Source of the DNA: Apium graveolens
Lineage: Eukaryota; Streptophyta; Magnoliopsida; Apiales; Apiaceae
Assembly: GCF_009905375.1 (NCBI RefSeq)
Contig: NC_133652.1
Coordinates: 124,579,205 to 124,643,204, forward strand
Direction: 5' to 3'
DNA length: 64,000 nucleotides
The notes beneath the pieces are model-generated. The model was not told the origin of the DNA. It saw only the letters and a list, made by a program, of their open reading frames with translations, and ran no database searches. Below are positions 37,705 to 50,407 of this stretch, piece by piece. The translations under genes and the position numbers were made by a program. How positions within the stretch are numbered: the first letter of the stretch is position 1; each line of letters starts with the position of its first letter.

Positions 37705-37712
37705 TATATAAA
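37705..37712 (+). promoter_or_regulatory. internal TATA box before small ORF of Copia-1
   Basis: TATATAAA is followed by a pyrimidine-rich leader (about 37735-37788) and an ATG at 37789. The arrangement is that of a normal plant core promoter but lies inside the element. Function is inferred only. Confidence 0.45.
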
Positions 37713-37788
37713 CCAACACTTCACATCAGCCTACACATTATTCCCTTCCTCAAACACTTACTCTCTTTTCCCTCATATACACAACATC

Positions 37789-38058
37789 ATGGTTAACTAT
37801 AATATGTTTTTAAACTATGAGACCTTCAACATGGAGTTAAGCCGTGAGGGATGGCAGCAGGAATGGCACGTGACTGTCATTCTTGATGAGATTTGGGACT
37901 CGGTTCCCTAGGAGGTTCTCACACACCTCCTGTTCTTTTACATGGACTACCATCGCCATTTGGAGTGATTAGAGGAGGAAAGGTTGGAAGCTCTCCGCCA
38001 GCAAGAGCGAATCATCAGACTCGCTATTCTTTTTGTAGAAAGTAGGAAGAAGAAATAA
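37789..38058 (+). pseudogene. small accessory ORF of Copia-1 with two stops
   Basis: An 89-codon frame from ATG to TAA, interrupted by TAG (after WDSVP) and TGA (after YHRHLE). The readable parts start MVNYNMFLNYETFNM and end with a charged helix-like stretch (EEERLEALRQQER, then SRKKK). No family is recognised. The promoter-like region in front and a poly-A-signal-like region behind (about 38190-38230) suggest it was once a transcription unit of its own. Confidence 0.4.
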
Positions 38059-38599
38059 CTTATTTTCTTCTTCCTGTTTTTCTTCATTGTCAGCTTTGCC
38101 CTGCTTCTTGAGCTAGGACTAAGGCTTTTGATGTTAGGATTAGAAGCTTAGGACAGTCTTATAATTCTCTGATGTAATTTCAATTTCATGAATGTATTCT
38201 CTTCATATATTAATGAAATTTCTTATTTTTGCAAGATTCTGTCTCTGAGATGTTTGCACATTTAAATGCACTGTTAAATCCTGATATATCCATGTTCTGA
38301 TGATCATTTTAATCATTGATTTAAATTAAGTTCTGACTTTAAAATATCAGTACTTGTTTCCTTGATTTATTTTGGTCATTCTCACACTTGAAATTTATTT
38401 TCAGAATATTGGTTTTGCAGTGAAAATAATTGAATAAGTGGGAATAGTTTAAATTTTGAATTAAAACTGACTTACCTCAATTAATGGGATTACTGGGTAA
38501 GTGGAACGGTTTTTACTTGAAAACCTGCATGTGATAAGTCATGATTACTGTTTTCCCGTGCCCATTAACTATTCATTATTGCTGCATGTATGACAGGTG

Positions 38600-38632
38600 T
38601 CCAACGGTTATTTTTTTTACCAAGTATAAGTA
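38600..38632 (+). promoter_or_regulatory. promoter-like region of the long accessory ORF (MSA-type site and TATA)
   Basis: TCCAACGGTTA (38600-38610) fits the plant mitosis-specific activator consensus YCYAACGGYYA, the site of three-repeat MYB proteins. TATAAGTA follows at 38625-38632, then a GA- and CT-rich leader to the ATG at 38778. A single match can arise by chance, so activity is inferred. Confidence 0.35.
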
Positions 38633-38777
38633 AGAGAGAGAGAAGATTATACAATCTTTTATTTACTTTTACACTTTATCTCTCTTTCTTTGCTTTTACT
38701 ATATCTCCTGACGTTGGTTTTTCATACAGACATTTTATCAAACACCTAACAGGCACTCTTAATTTTCGATTCTTCTC

Positions 38778-41700
38778 ATGGCACCTAAGGATTTGATCAT
38801 TGATGGAGCTAAGTTCGTTCCAAATAACTATGCTGCAATTCTCGATCATGATGAAGCTCCGTCTGAGTTGAATTTTGTGCAAGATCTTCTTGCATACAGT
38901 GAAATTGGGTATGCATTGACCCAGCCTTCAGTCTTTTCAAGCCAACAAGTTCTGACATTTTGGCGGACTGGGCATTTTGATAATGGTGGTGCAACTGGTA
39001 CTCCCAGTATTATTTTTGAAGTGGATGATTCTGAACATGTGGTAACTCCTGGTACAATTCGCAAGGCCTTATATTTACCAGAAGGCTGTACTTTTTCAAC
39101 ATCGGAAAAATCAGCTCTACAAGAGTTAATGGACAGTTTGGGGTATGAAAAGAGTTTGGCTAAGCTTGGACAGTTGAAACGGGCACATATCAGAAAGGAA
39201 TGGAGCTTATTCTTCGACTGCATCACTAAAGCCTTCGGGAATAAGTGTTCAAACGTTGATGCCATTCCAATAATGAGTCAGCACATCGGGTATGCTATTA
39301 TTAACCAAACTCATTTTGATTTTGCAAGTGCTGTGATAGGTTTCATAGGGGATAGGATGACTGAGGATAGAAATGTAGTTTACTTTGCTAGATTCTGTCA
39401 GCTTATATATACCTTTTGCTGTGCTGATGCCCCTCAACTAGCCAGTTCTGTATATCCTGCCTTTAAAATTGCAAAACGAGCCTTTAATGACTTGGTAAAT
39501 ACTGACCTTAAGAAAAAGGTGGTTAGACCTTTACAGATTCCTCAGTCTGTAAAACAGATCTTGGAAAATTCTGATCCTGAAACCTATAGATCTGTTTATC
39601 CTAATGTACAACCCACCACCACATCCCAAACACCACAGCAACCATCAGAACTTACCACTCATACATCTATACCTCAACCCTCCCTCAGAACATATCTCAA
39701 ATCATATCTCACAACTTCACAGACAGCTCAACCTTCATCCTCAGCACCTACTGTGAAGCCTTCATCTTCCAAGCCCAAGAGGACAAAGACTGTTCCTCAA
39801 ACACCACAGAAGAGAAGGAGGATTATTCTGAGAGATGAGTCTGATAGTGAGGAACAGGTTTCTACATCAGAACCTGTTGTTAAAGAAGCTGAGAAAGTTT
39901 CTTCTCAGAAGGATTCTGGAATTGGGGGATTTAAGCTTCTCAAAAGGCTTAAAAGAATGACTTCTGCTGAACCTCCCAAGGAATCTCCACCTTCAAAGCG
40001 ATACAAGAAACAAAGAGCTAAAAGGCCAGTTTCAGACGATGAGGAAGCAGCAGCTAAGGAAGGAGATCAGGAATCTCTGATCTCACAAGAACCAAAATTT
40101 GCTGAAGCCACTGCTTCTCCATTGATTCCAACTCATGAAGCTGCTACAGAAAAGGCCAACACACCATCTGTGTCTCCTGTACATAAGACTGTATCTCCTG
40201 TCAATCCAGGCACAAGTGCTGAAATTGATATTCAGAACCTGGTTGTGCCTGAGGTACTTTACTTAGAAGCTCCAACAACAATTAATCAATCTACAACACC
40301 TTTTCCTGATGCTACTAAAACTCTAGAATTGTCTCCAACACCTTCTCTGAATCTAGATGTTGATGATCAGAATATAGGTGAGCATCAGAATATGGCTGTT
40401 GATCAGAACTTGGAACCATATCAGCACTTAGAGGATGATGCTGAAGCCTCAATTGCTTCTCATACTGTTGTTCTATCAGAAGATGCTGATTCTGTTAGTT
40501 ATGATGCTTCAAATGCTGACCCTACTGGTGATACTGCTATGAATGCATATGCTGATACAGCTGGTCCTTCAGGACATGCACCTCAACAAACTGTTCACAA
40601 AAGTGAGTTAGTCAAGAAGTTTACTCGAAGAGAAGCACCAGTGCCTTGGAGTGAAACTCCTCGAGGACAGGAGTGGACTAAGGAATGGAACTCAGTTACC
40701 TTTGTTCCATCTGAAAAAATTCTTGCTGAGCACTTGACAAAAGCTGATGAAATGTTAATTAATGATGATTTCAAGATACAGCTTCGAGTCACTGCATTGA
40801 GTACTAGACATTTGCAAGGTCTCCATTCAACAACTCATGAAGAGTTACATAAAATTCAGGAAGAATTACTCAAGCAAGAAACAGTTTAGAAAATTGAAAA
40901 GAAAAAATTCCTTCAACCTACCTTTGACAGAGTTGCTTATATTGAGAAGACCCAAGAGAAGCAACAGTCTCAGATTGATGATATTTTGAAAAATCAAGCT
41001 TCTCAGCAATCTCAACTCGATGAAATCCAAGCCTCAGTGGAATTCCTTGTCTCTCTTATGTTACCTGCTAATGCCAAAAAGGGGGAGAAAGTAATTAAGT
41101 CCAAATGCAAAACTGATAAGACACTGAAGGGGAAGGATGATAAAAACGATGATCAGGGAAACTCTGGAATGGGTGGAGGTCATGGTCAAGGTAGAAGTTT
41201 CTCATCAAGAGGAGCTGGAATTACAAGTCACAAGACAAGTTCTGATGCTGCAAAAAGAATTACTTCTGCTACTGGTAAAAGGATAAGTTCTGATGAACTT
41301 TTGGATCTTGATGAAGAAATGTCAAGACAGTTATTTCTTAAGGAAAATCCAGGAATGGACTTGGAGAGTCTGATGGAAGAAGAAGCTAGACTTAAATCAG
41401 AAAAAGTCAAATCTAAATCTGAAGCTTCTGGTAAAAAGAAACTTCCAAAGCTCAAAGGCATTGTGATAAAAGAAAGGACAAATCCTGAAGCAACCAAAGC
41501 TAAATCACAACTGCAGATAGATCCAAGGTCCAAGGGCAAAGAGAAAGTTGGTGAACCTATCAAAGTTTATGTGCCTCCTGTGAATGAAGAAATTACTGAT
41601 GTAGATGCTGGTCTTGCTCTGACTTCAAGAAAAGTTTCTAAGACAACCTCTGACATGGCTCAAGTTGTTCAGAGTCAAAAGATAGTTAGTTCTGATATCT

Positions 41701-42572
41701 CAAAGAAGCAAGTAACCTCTGACATAGCTCAAGTTAACTTGATATCAGAAGATAAATCAAAGGAAACCTCTGACATTGCTGATGTTAAACCTTCGAAGAT
41801 ACTCCTACCAGGATTCACCAAAGCCAAACAGACTCAACCTTTGAAGACTGCTGTAAGTGGTTTTGAAGCAAGAGTAGTTACTGGAAAGGAAGCAAGAGAT
41901 AAAACTGGATTGGGAAGTGCTGATGAAAGAAGAGTACAGAACACAACCAATGATCCAACTTCCTTATGTGAACCAGGTATTGGAGCAACTCCCGAGAGAT
42001 TGAATCAACTAGAATCTGTACAAATGGTTTACCATACCTACTTGAAAGAACACATCTTGTTGTACTTCATGACATATGGTAGGGTTTATCATATAAGGAA
42101 AAATGCCATTCCACTGAAGTATTTTGAAGAACTGGAACATGTATTATTCTTACTTCAAGTGAATGACAAAATAATAGAAAGTGCTGCAAACTATTTGAAG
42201 AATCAGATTCAGAGACAGAAAAGGCTTTATTCTGTTAAGTCTGACAACACATATCTTCCAAAGTACAGAGATCACAAAGGTGATATTGTTGAGATGAATC
42301 CCAACTCTGCTAAGATTATAACTGCCTTTCTGGGTTACAGGGCTGTGGAATTCAATCTTGAGTATGACAAGGCATATTTGATCAGACTGGATCAGGACAT
42401 AAAGAAAGCTAAAATTAATGATCTCAGGGCTGCAATCTTTCAAACTGGTGAAGATTCTGCAGAACTTAAAGATGCTAAAAGGAGGATGATTGATGAACTC
42501 AGATATGCTGAGAGATGTTTGTTGAAGAACTATTTCAGAACAAATCCTGACATCAGAGAGATCAGAAGATGA
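38778..42572 (+). pseudogene. Copia-1 long accessory (envelope-position) ORF, one internal stop
   Basis: 1264 codons in one frame, interrupted only by TAG at 40887-40889, so it comprises open parts of 703 and 528 codons. The N-terminal globular part (about 1-250) contains LMDSLGY (117-123), RKEWS (139-143), SNVDAI (158-163) and YFARF (202-206). All four recur at the same or nearly the same residue numbers in the accessory ORF of Copia-2. A long Ser/Thr/Pro/Glu-rich middle follows. Then come a Gln/Ile heptad-like stretch just after the stop (about 40920-41060, probable coiled coil), a Lys-rich linker, and a C-terminal helical domain (about 42010-42560). No signal peptide or clear membrane segment was seen. 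In Sireviruses an ORF in this position is called envelope-like; an envelope function is not supported here. Confidence 0.75.
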
Positions 42573-42767
42573 AGCCAAGTCAAGATCTACAACTACTTAA
42601 ATTCTGATATGAATACAGACCGAAGTTGTTATCAGAAGTTAAAGATTGGTAAAGTTTTAAGGACTGTAAGTTGTACTTATCTAGTCAAATTCTCATGCAT
42701 TTGTACTTAATGTTTTTGACATCATCAAATATCTGTTAAACTTGTATATTATGCTAATTTACAAGTT

Positions 42768-42775
42768 GGGGGAGA
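42768..42775 (+). other. Copia-1 polypurine tract
   Basis: GGGGGAGA, one base before the 3' LTR. Its position and composition fit the plus-strand primer. Confidence 0.85.
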
Positions 42776-42776
42776 T

Positions 42777-43383
42777 TGTTAGATATATTTGATAATGTCA
42801 TGACTAATGTGATTTATGTTTAGTTTACAAATCTTACTTAAACAGGACAAATCAGTACTTAACTGAAATCAGCACTTATACTGAAGTCAGAACTTAAGTC
42901 ATCAGTACTTAAGGTTCAGAAGATATTTATCAGAAGATAATATCAGGACTTAAATGAAACGTTCAGATAAGGAAGGCAGCTGATTCACAGGAAGAGAAGA
43001 TCGAGACAAACATAAGAAGAGATATGCATGAAGAAGGAATTCTATGAAGAATAAAATACTTGGAAGAAAAGATATCTGATTGATATATTTTAGGAAGCAG
43101 AATTATATTCCATATCAATTAGCGATTATCTTGTAACTGTGTAGTATATAAACACAGACATAGGGTTTACACTATAAGTGTTATCATAATCGAGAAGATT
43201 ATTCATTGTAACCATAGCAGCTCTCGTGATATTTGTTCATCACTGAGAGAGAACAGTTCCATACTGTAACAGAGTTTATTGTTTTGAATAAAGTTTGTTT
43301 TCTGTTACTTGGGTTATTAAAGTTCGATTTGATTGTGCTATACACTTTATTCACCCCCTCTATAGTGTGTGTGTGACCTAACA
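42777..43383 (+). repeat. Copia-1 3' LTR
   Basis: 607 bp, TGTTAG...CTAACA, followed by target-duplication copy GAAAA. It differs from the 5' LTR at roughly a dozen sites seen by eye. Confidence 0.95.
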
Positions 43384-46300
43384 GAAAAAATGATTTATTT
43401 CAAATTAAATACTATTATTTCAAAAATTGTTTAATTTGAATTACCAAAATGAAATTATCGAAATAGTAATATTGTTTCATTCATACGTGTAGTTACAACA
43501 CAAAAAAACTTATTATCAAACACCTAATAATTCCCAAATTTGAAACCCTAAATTAACGCAGTTCAAAACCTAATTTTCGAAATATACCAAAAATCAACAC
43601 AAAAAATGTTATAATTCAATCAATAATTCAAATGAAAACAAAGCATACACATATATTATCAAACTTACAGGGAGTTAATCGAACAAAAACTGGCATTTAA
43701 TCATGAAAAAATTCCTTAATTTGCTTAAATAAAATCATATCTTATAAAAGAGAAAGGGAGAAAATCGATTACATACCGTAGTCACGTATAAGCCCTCAAA
43801 TTGGTTGATAGTATGAGTCTCCCTCCACTCACTCTCCCTCAAATTGAAGTCGCATGCATGTCCCTGTTTTGTTCAGTATTTCTGTCCTCTTCTCTTCTGT
43901 ATATTTGTTTATTATTTCGTTTGTTATGTATTTGCTGTAATACTTACAATTCAAAATATCAGTTAGCAATCATGTAAGGATAATTTTATAATTTGTCTAG
44001 ATCGCAGATAATGTCTGCGATTTCTAGGACTAATTTTTTTAATCTCAATCGTTGGATAATTAATCCAAGAACTGAGAGATGGTTTGTATAACGGGTTCCT
44101 AGAGATACCCATATATAAAATATTGAAATTATATACATAATCTGAGCTTTACTTTACGTTTAAAACTAATCATGTACACTCGAGACTTTCTACTTTATCC
44201 CTTAAGCAATGTCATAGCTAGCAATTTGTATAGAACAAAGAAAACAGTTAAAAAGACTAAAATAAATTAGCTCATCTCAGCACTTGCTGCACGATAAATT
44301 AATAAGCGTGACGATAAAATTTAACTCAGTTTTCTTACTGAATATAAATATAATGTTCATATAAATATGGTTTAGTGCAAGATTTTTGATCATATAAAAC
44401 AAATCGTGTTGAAAATTAGTATATAAATTTTTAATGACAGATATTACTCACATATAGTAAATTTTTTTATACTTTTAACCCTAATGCATGCATTTTTATG
44501 GAATCAGATCATGCTGTGGTGGACGAAAATCCAACAAAAGTAAAAAAATTATACATAAACACGGTGTTCACATGTTTTAAAAGTTAACATAAATTAGCAT
44601 AAAATGATAAAAAGGCAAGTGTGATGTTATTGCAACACAAATTTATATTTAACTCGTAATATTATGTGAAATTATATCGTAATACAAATTATAACCGTAA
44701 TCGGTAGAGAACATGTTTTAACCACATCTAACAAGACCCGATTTTAAGGTTCAGGTTTTTTGATTATCCCTACATATTTAAGCTATCAGTCATTTGTATA
44801 TAATTTTTATATTATATTTAAGATAACAAGTGTTATTTTGACACCGGAGTGAGAATAATGTTGAAAATGATTCTGTAGAGCATCTGGTGAGAAAGCCCCA
44901 GAGCTGCTAAAACATGTTGCATAGCCGTATAGGACTGGACTTCCTTTTGGCTTTAAATGATTGTTGGGCTTAAATTTACAGTAAGATTGTGTTTTGGTCT
45001 GAATTTTTTAGGGGTCCAATTGGTCATATCCGGACTTGAAATATAAAGGCTTAATCAACTATTCCCTCATTCCTTGCTATCTGGTAGGCACCAATGTTAA
45101 GAAATATTTAAAAAGATAATAAAATTAATTAATTTAGTGAAAATCCTAGTGAAAAATATATATTATTAGATAGGTGAATCATACCCAAGTTTAAAAGATT
45201 TGTGGGTATTATAAGTAAATAAATATATTTTATACCGTTAGCAAATGGGTATTTTTTTGATCAAATTGAGTCCAAAAAATTTAAGTAGACCACTCATTAC
45301 AACTGATTATTAATTTACTTAATTTAATCATTTCATTAAATTTGATAATTGAAATTAACCAAAAATAAAAATTGGAAACATAATTTTGGGCAGACCTTGA
45401 ACTTCAATATGATGAGTAAAACCGGCTATTTAGCTCAAAGAATTGTGATGAAGTCTGACTTCCATTCTTCTAATTTTAAGATTTCAAAGAATCCAAGTCA
45501 GATTTCTTCGTAATTACTTAGCCAAATAGTAAGGTTTAATAATCATATTCAATCTCAAAACTAGCTAGTTCTACTTCTATCCACCTATATTAACATTTTT
45601 TAATTTAGAAAAATTTTATTTTCGACTTTAATGAATTGATTAAATTAAGTTAATTAATGATCAGTCCGGATAAAATTTATAATGAGGACACAACCGGTCA
45701 TTTGATAGTATCCGTACTGCTACATATTTTCAATTTTATGGTTTTAAATGATCAGTCTAAATTAGCAACACAATTTTATTAATATATATAAACATTTTTG
45801 ACTTGGTATTATTTTATATAGATATATGTATTGCTTCAATTAAAGACTTTAAAGGACATTACTCGTTTATGCATTTAACAAGATTTTTGATTTAGCTCTT
45901 TTTTCTAAATGAATATCCACAAAATGATATGTAGATTAAATATTTATGATACGATAAGCTAAACTATTCTTTAGTTATATATGCAGAACTGTATTTTAAT
46001 CTTCAAATCAATGTTCAACACTAAGAGCAGATATATTTATTAATGATCATATTATCTTTTGAGGAGGATGATAAGTGTAATAGTCACCATATTTAGTTTT
46101 TATTAATATATTACTTGGAAAAGAACATTTCTCACTCTTTATCTATCTTTTCTTTGTAAATTGACATGTGCGGAGTTAAAAATTGTTGGTAGAGAAACAA
46201 GCTTACAACTTATTGGTTTAACATGTCAACTGTCAAGAGTAGGGGGAAATGGCGCGCAGCAGCTGGTTGTTTTAGATAACGTATAAAAACCAACAAAATC

Positions 46301-48940
46301 TTCCGCATCAGGTGTTTACAGCCGATGTTTGTACCAAGCCCTGCAGCTGAGAAATCAGATCCCGATCAACTATTGCAAATTAATTATGCAAAGAAGGATT
46401 AGGAACATCTAGCTATGATGCCTATCCACACAACTTGTTCTATCGTTTTTTCTTTCTAATTAACAAATTTCGAGGTTGTCGTCGCACATTCATGATAGTA
46501 GTGTGGAGTTGACATTATATATATATATATGCAACTAATCAAACGACATTACAGATACACATAGACATATATATAATTTAAATTAGTTAGAGAGAAACAG
46601 AAAGAGAAAAAGCACATGCAAACATGTGAATGGGGGAAAATAAAGAGGGGGTTGAAGAAGAAAACTGTTTGGGGGAGACAATCCGGAATAGAAACGGTAC
46701 CACCCTAAACTAGATTAAAAATATGGCCATGTGAGTAGAGCTTGTTTCTAGGCACTCTACATCAAATTAACAATAATACTAGTATTAGTATGGAGATTAC
46801 GACCCGCAAGCTATACACCACTGGCTTTTCATCCTATAGATATACCCTGCACTTTTTTATTTTATTTTTTCCCAAGTGTGAATAATTTAGTTATTATAGG
46901 TCACAGGGAAATATAAATAAATTTAATTATCAATTATCAAACTGCAAAACGGAATGCAGCAGAGACGTGAATGATGTCAATCGTACTCCCATTACTACAT
47001 GCAAAATGGGAAATTTATTTTTAAGTACACCGACTTTGTAGAATTAAAAATACTTAAACATATATTTGTATGTTTAAGACGAAGAGAATATAAAAACAAG
47101 TATTGATATTATTTCTCTCAAAATGAATCTGATTACATACAGTGATATATAACCTATCACATACTATGTACATCTAGAAATAACACTTTTAAAAATAATC
47201 CATAACTCTAACTGTATTTTACTTAAAACAAAAAATAAGTTTAGATTAAAATAACAACACATTTATTTAAAATTAAAACAAAATCTAAATAATAAGTTTA
47301 AGATTAATTTCCAACAGACTCTAGCTCTATTAATTTTGTTGTTGATATCAGGGATGAATACGAAGATAACTCAGATTAAGAACATGACTTTAAGAACTAG
47401 CCATCTTGCTAACTTTCTTCCTAATTAGTGGAGGTAGGCTTAAACTGACACATACACCAGCTCCTTATCCAACAAGAGATATCAGGGAAGAGGGTAACAA
47501 GCAAATATATGTATCCAGATTCGAAAACTAAAAAATGCAACAAATCAAATAAACTGAAAGATCGAAATGAGTTGATATTCCGTGGACAAAGATATGACGT
47601 CTATCCATATCCCACGCACATTTGTCGTACTGCATGTGAATGTGAAGTCCAAGGGGATAGCTAGGACATATATGTATATGTTATCAATCTTGTACGATAA
47701 AAACATTATTATATATATATTGAATATATAACTAATTCATAAAAACATTGCTAATTCTTAAATCACATAAGCATATAAGAATTAACAATTAAATTAGGAG
47801 AAGGTTTTGAGAAAACAAACAGAGATTGAATTTAATCTCGAGTCCAGAAAACTGTCTCCTTAAAGCAGTTTCGCCCAGCACCATCCGTGTTTAGCGACCT
47901 GCTTACCAGGATAAAACGAGATACTAGTATAATCGATAGATCGAATATACTCTCAGCGAACTTGAACTGAGCCCGAGAACTATCACCGGAATATTGAAAA
48001 AATTTAAGACTAAAGAGACCAAGAATGAAAGAGATGACTCTTATTTCCTTGACTTAATAAAACTGGTGCCCTAAGACTCTATTTATAAAGAGAGGCTTGA
48101 AAGGACTTGTTTTTCTTTTCGATGTGGTACATGGTATTTATAAGAAAAACTAAGGAATAGGTTTGTACTACTCTCGATGTGGTACAAAACCACTTTTCAT
48201 ATTAAAAGGTAAAATTTTGGAACATCGGTTCTCATTCACCTTTTACTCATTTTGAGCGTGTTAATATGCGTTGGAATACCCTCGAAGAGAAGAATACGTT
48301 CCAATAAATACACACCACTAACACATAATGTGTCTCAATATAGAGTCTCAAAATAATTCACAACTTAGTCTAAAATACTAAGTTTGTCCAACTTAGTCTC
48401 AAAATAATTCACAGTGAAATTGGAACGGCCTACTGGCCTACCTTGCTCTGATTCATGAAAACAGCATCTTATTTTTCATCAATTCCATGCATACTTTAGG
48501 TTTTTAACGTAATGTAGCTTGTAGCTAGGGTTTCCAGTTTGATGTCTATTTTCATAAATTCCAAAAGTAGTGTCAGGAAAGGTGCATTACTTCTTTCTCC
48601 ATAGTACCCCAGTTATGTGATCTATATCTCTGATTATAAACTCAAGATTATACCAGATTGTTTATGCAATGTGAGATTTTAGAGATACCCTGTTAATTTC
48701 TTTTAGCTATTTTTTTATTTTACCGTGTTTCGGGATATTAAAAGGTTCTTAATTCTTGACAAAGAAGGGTTATTAATTTTTTCTTTTAACCTTAATGAAT
48801 AAGGAAAATGTACTACGAAGAAGAGACCTAATTAAACAATGGAGTACTCCATTTTATGGGGGTGCATGAACAAAACACGGTATAAGTTTATTTAAGTGAC
48901 CTCGACTCAATTAGTTTCGTTAAACAAATCGATCTTAAAT
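43384..48940. other. AT-rich intergenic region, no gene recognised
   Basis: No frame of convincing length or content. Near 43780 the minus strand has an exon-donor-like CTACG/GTATGT, and near 43670 another CCCT/GTAAGT, so untranslated exons of a minus-strand gene (perhaps the PMD-like one) are possible. An 8-bp-stem inverted repeat, ATCGCAGA...TCTGCGAT, lies at about 44002-44022. A TATA-like GTATAAAAACC occurs near 46280 without an ORF behind it. At 48344-48416 a 19-bp segment, AGTCTCAAAATAATTCACA, occurs twice. The stretch from about 47830 to 48420 looks repeat-derived but was not assigned. Confidence 0.4.
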
Positions 48941-48950
48941 ATGAAGATAA

Positions 48951-49770
48951 GCTCGGATGGGTAAACGAGTCGAGCCGAGTTTTTTGTCTGTTCGGATCAA
49001 ACTCGACTCGTTTAACTTGGATTTGGCTCAGACTCGGCTCAAACTCGACTAACTCGATCCGGCTTGGATAAAATTTATATATATTATGAATAAAAAATTA
49101 TTTATTATTTATAAAAATTTTATATTACAATTTTTCTGTTATTTATTCATAATTTAATTATTTTATAATTATTTTATATTTCTAAATTATGCATATAGTT
49201 TTTTTTTGTAAATAAACTATCAAACATTGTAATCACGATATATTGATCTCCGATTCTTTACATTTTTATAAACACTATTATATAACTTGTAATTTATAAA
49301 AATTAATTTTAAATATAATATAAAAATATATTTAATTTTTGAAATTAACAATTTAAAAATTAATGTACCATATCTAAAGTTATGAATGTCTCGGTTATTT
49401 AAAATAAAATTGAATATGTAATTAAAACTTGATTTGAAAAATAAAATGATATAAATTAGGAAATAAGTGCAGAGTGTGAGCGTATATACCATTTTACAAT
49501 AAAGAGTAGTATTTGATCTCTGATGTAATTTGCAAAACAGTAGAACTTAGAAAAAAAACTTGTAAAACTATAAATTATATTTTAAGGTTGTCCGAGTAAA
49601 AATATATGTGAATATTAGTGGACAGCTCGACACAGTTTGAGTTTGGTTGGGCTCAGTTGTTTGTGAGTAAATTTGTGTTTGGCTCGGTAAATGAGCCGAA
49701 CTTGAACATCACTTTCGGCTTGGTTATTAAACTCGGCCTAACTTGTTTGAAAAAAATAAAGTTTGACTAA
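48951..49770. repeat. degenerate element with inverted CTCG/CGAG-rich ends
   Basis: The left arm (48951-49070) is rich in ACTCG and GGCTC words, such as AACTCGACTCGTTTAA. The right arm (49625-49745) carries GGCTCGGTAAATGAGCC and TTAAACTCGGCC, roughly inverted relative to the left. Between them is very AT-rich non-coding DNA. Such CTCG-rich inverted pairs are common in plant non-autonomous DNA transposons, but termini and target duplication could not be set. Confidence 0.35.
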
Positions 49771-50136
49771 GCTTGTTTGTAAATTTAATATTTTAAATTG
49801 GTAAAATGTATGTTATAAAATTTATCTTACGACAACTAGCACAAAAATACAAGCTTCTGCCCAAAACAAACAATATTTAGAAACTGAATTCCCACATTAT
49901 TCCACATTCTTACTATCTTTTTCTAATTGTTTAGATGGAAAATTCTAAGCTTATTAAAGGCTTGTTTACTTGAAGAAATTTTTTCAATTTTTTATCTTCA
50001 AATTCTTTTAAATTTTATGAATTTTCCATTCTTAGAAAATCATTGATAACATGTTTAAAAAACAATGCTTGATTTGAAATTGTTTTCAAAATTTTCAAAT
50101 TCATTAATCTAATTACTCAATTATCTCTATCAACAT
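49771..50136. other. AT-rich flank of the CACTA element, nothing recognised
   Basis: AT-rich DNA with T-runs near 49980-50000. No coding or repeat signature was seen up to the CACTA terminus. Confidence 0.4.
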
Positions 50137-50407
50137 CACTACAACAAAAGAGACTTTACCGACCATCAAATTAGGCGTTATAAAGGCAAAATCTGTCGGT
50201 ATTTACCAATAACGACCGGCCTAAGCGAGGTGGGATTATCCGGGATCGTTATTTATTTTTTTGACCAAATTTTATGTTGCTGACACATATTACTGCCACG
50301 TGTGGACGACAAGTATCGGGACCCATCTAACATGTCGGGGACCACTTCCTCACATGTCAATGCCACGTGGAAGTGAGGTCCACAAACACGTAACGTTACA
50401 CGTCAAT

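Larger units (their letters stand above)
30196..43383 (+). mobile_element. Copia-1: complete Sirevirus-like Ty1/copia retrotransposon, decayed
   Basis: 13.2 kb, bounded by target duplication GAAAA (30191-30195 and 43384-43388). It has LTRs of 608 and 607 bp, PBS, PPT, gag, pol in Ty1/copia order (protease, integrase, RT, RNase H), a 2.4-kb spacer with a small ORF, and a 3.8-kb accessory ORF after pol. The post-pol ORF, tRNA-Met PBS and gag with CCHC knuckles fit the Sirevirus (SIRE/Maximus) lineage. The LTRs differ at roughly a dozen positions (about 2 percent), so it is older than the gypsy insertion. A frameshift in gag, stops and deletions in pol, and a stop in the accessory ORF mean it is not autonomous now. 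Confidence 0.95.

Noticed and set aside
40887..40889. Programmed readthrough of TAG in the Copia-1 accessory ORF
   Set aside because: The bases after the TAG do not fit the known plant readthrough context, and gag and pol of the same element also carry random stops. A decay mutation is simpler.
46240..46440. Possible non-coding RNA or microRNA gene behind a TATA-like GTATAAAAACC
   Set aside because: No stable long hairpin or known microRNA sequence could be recognised by eye.
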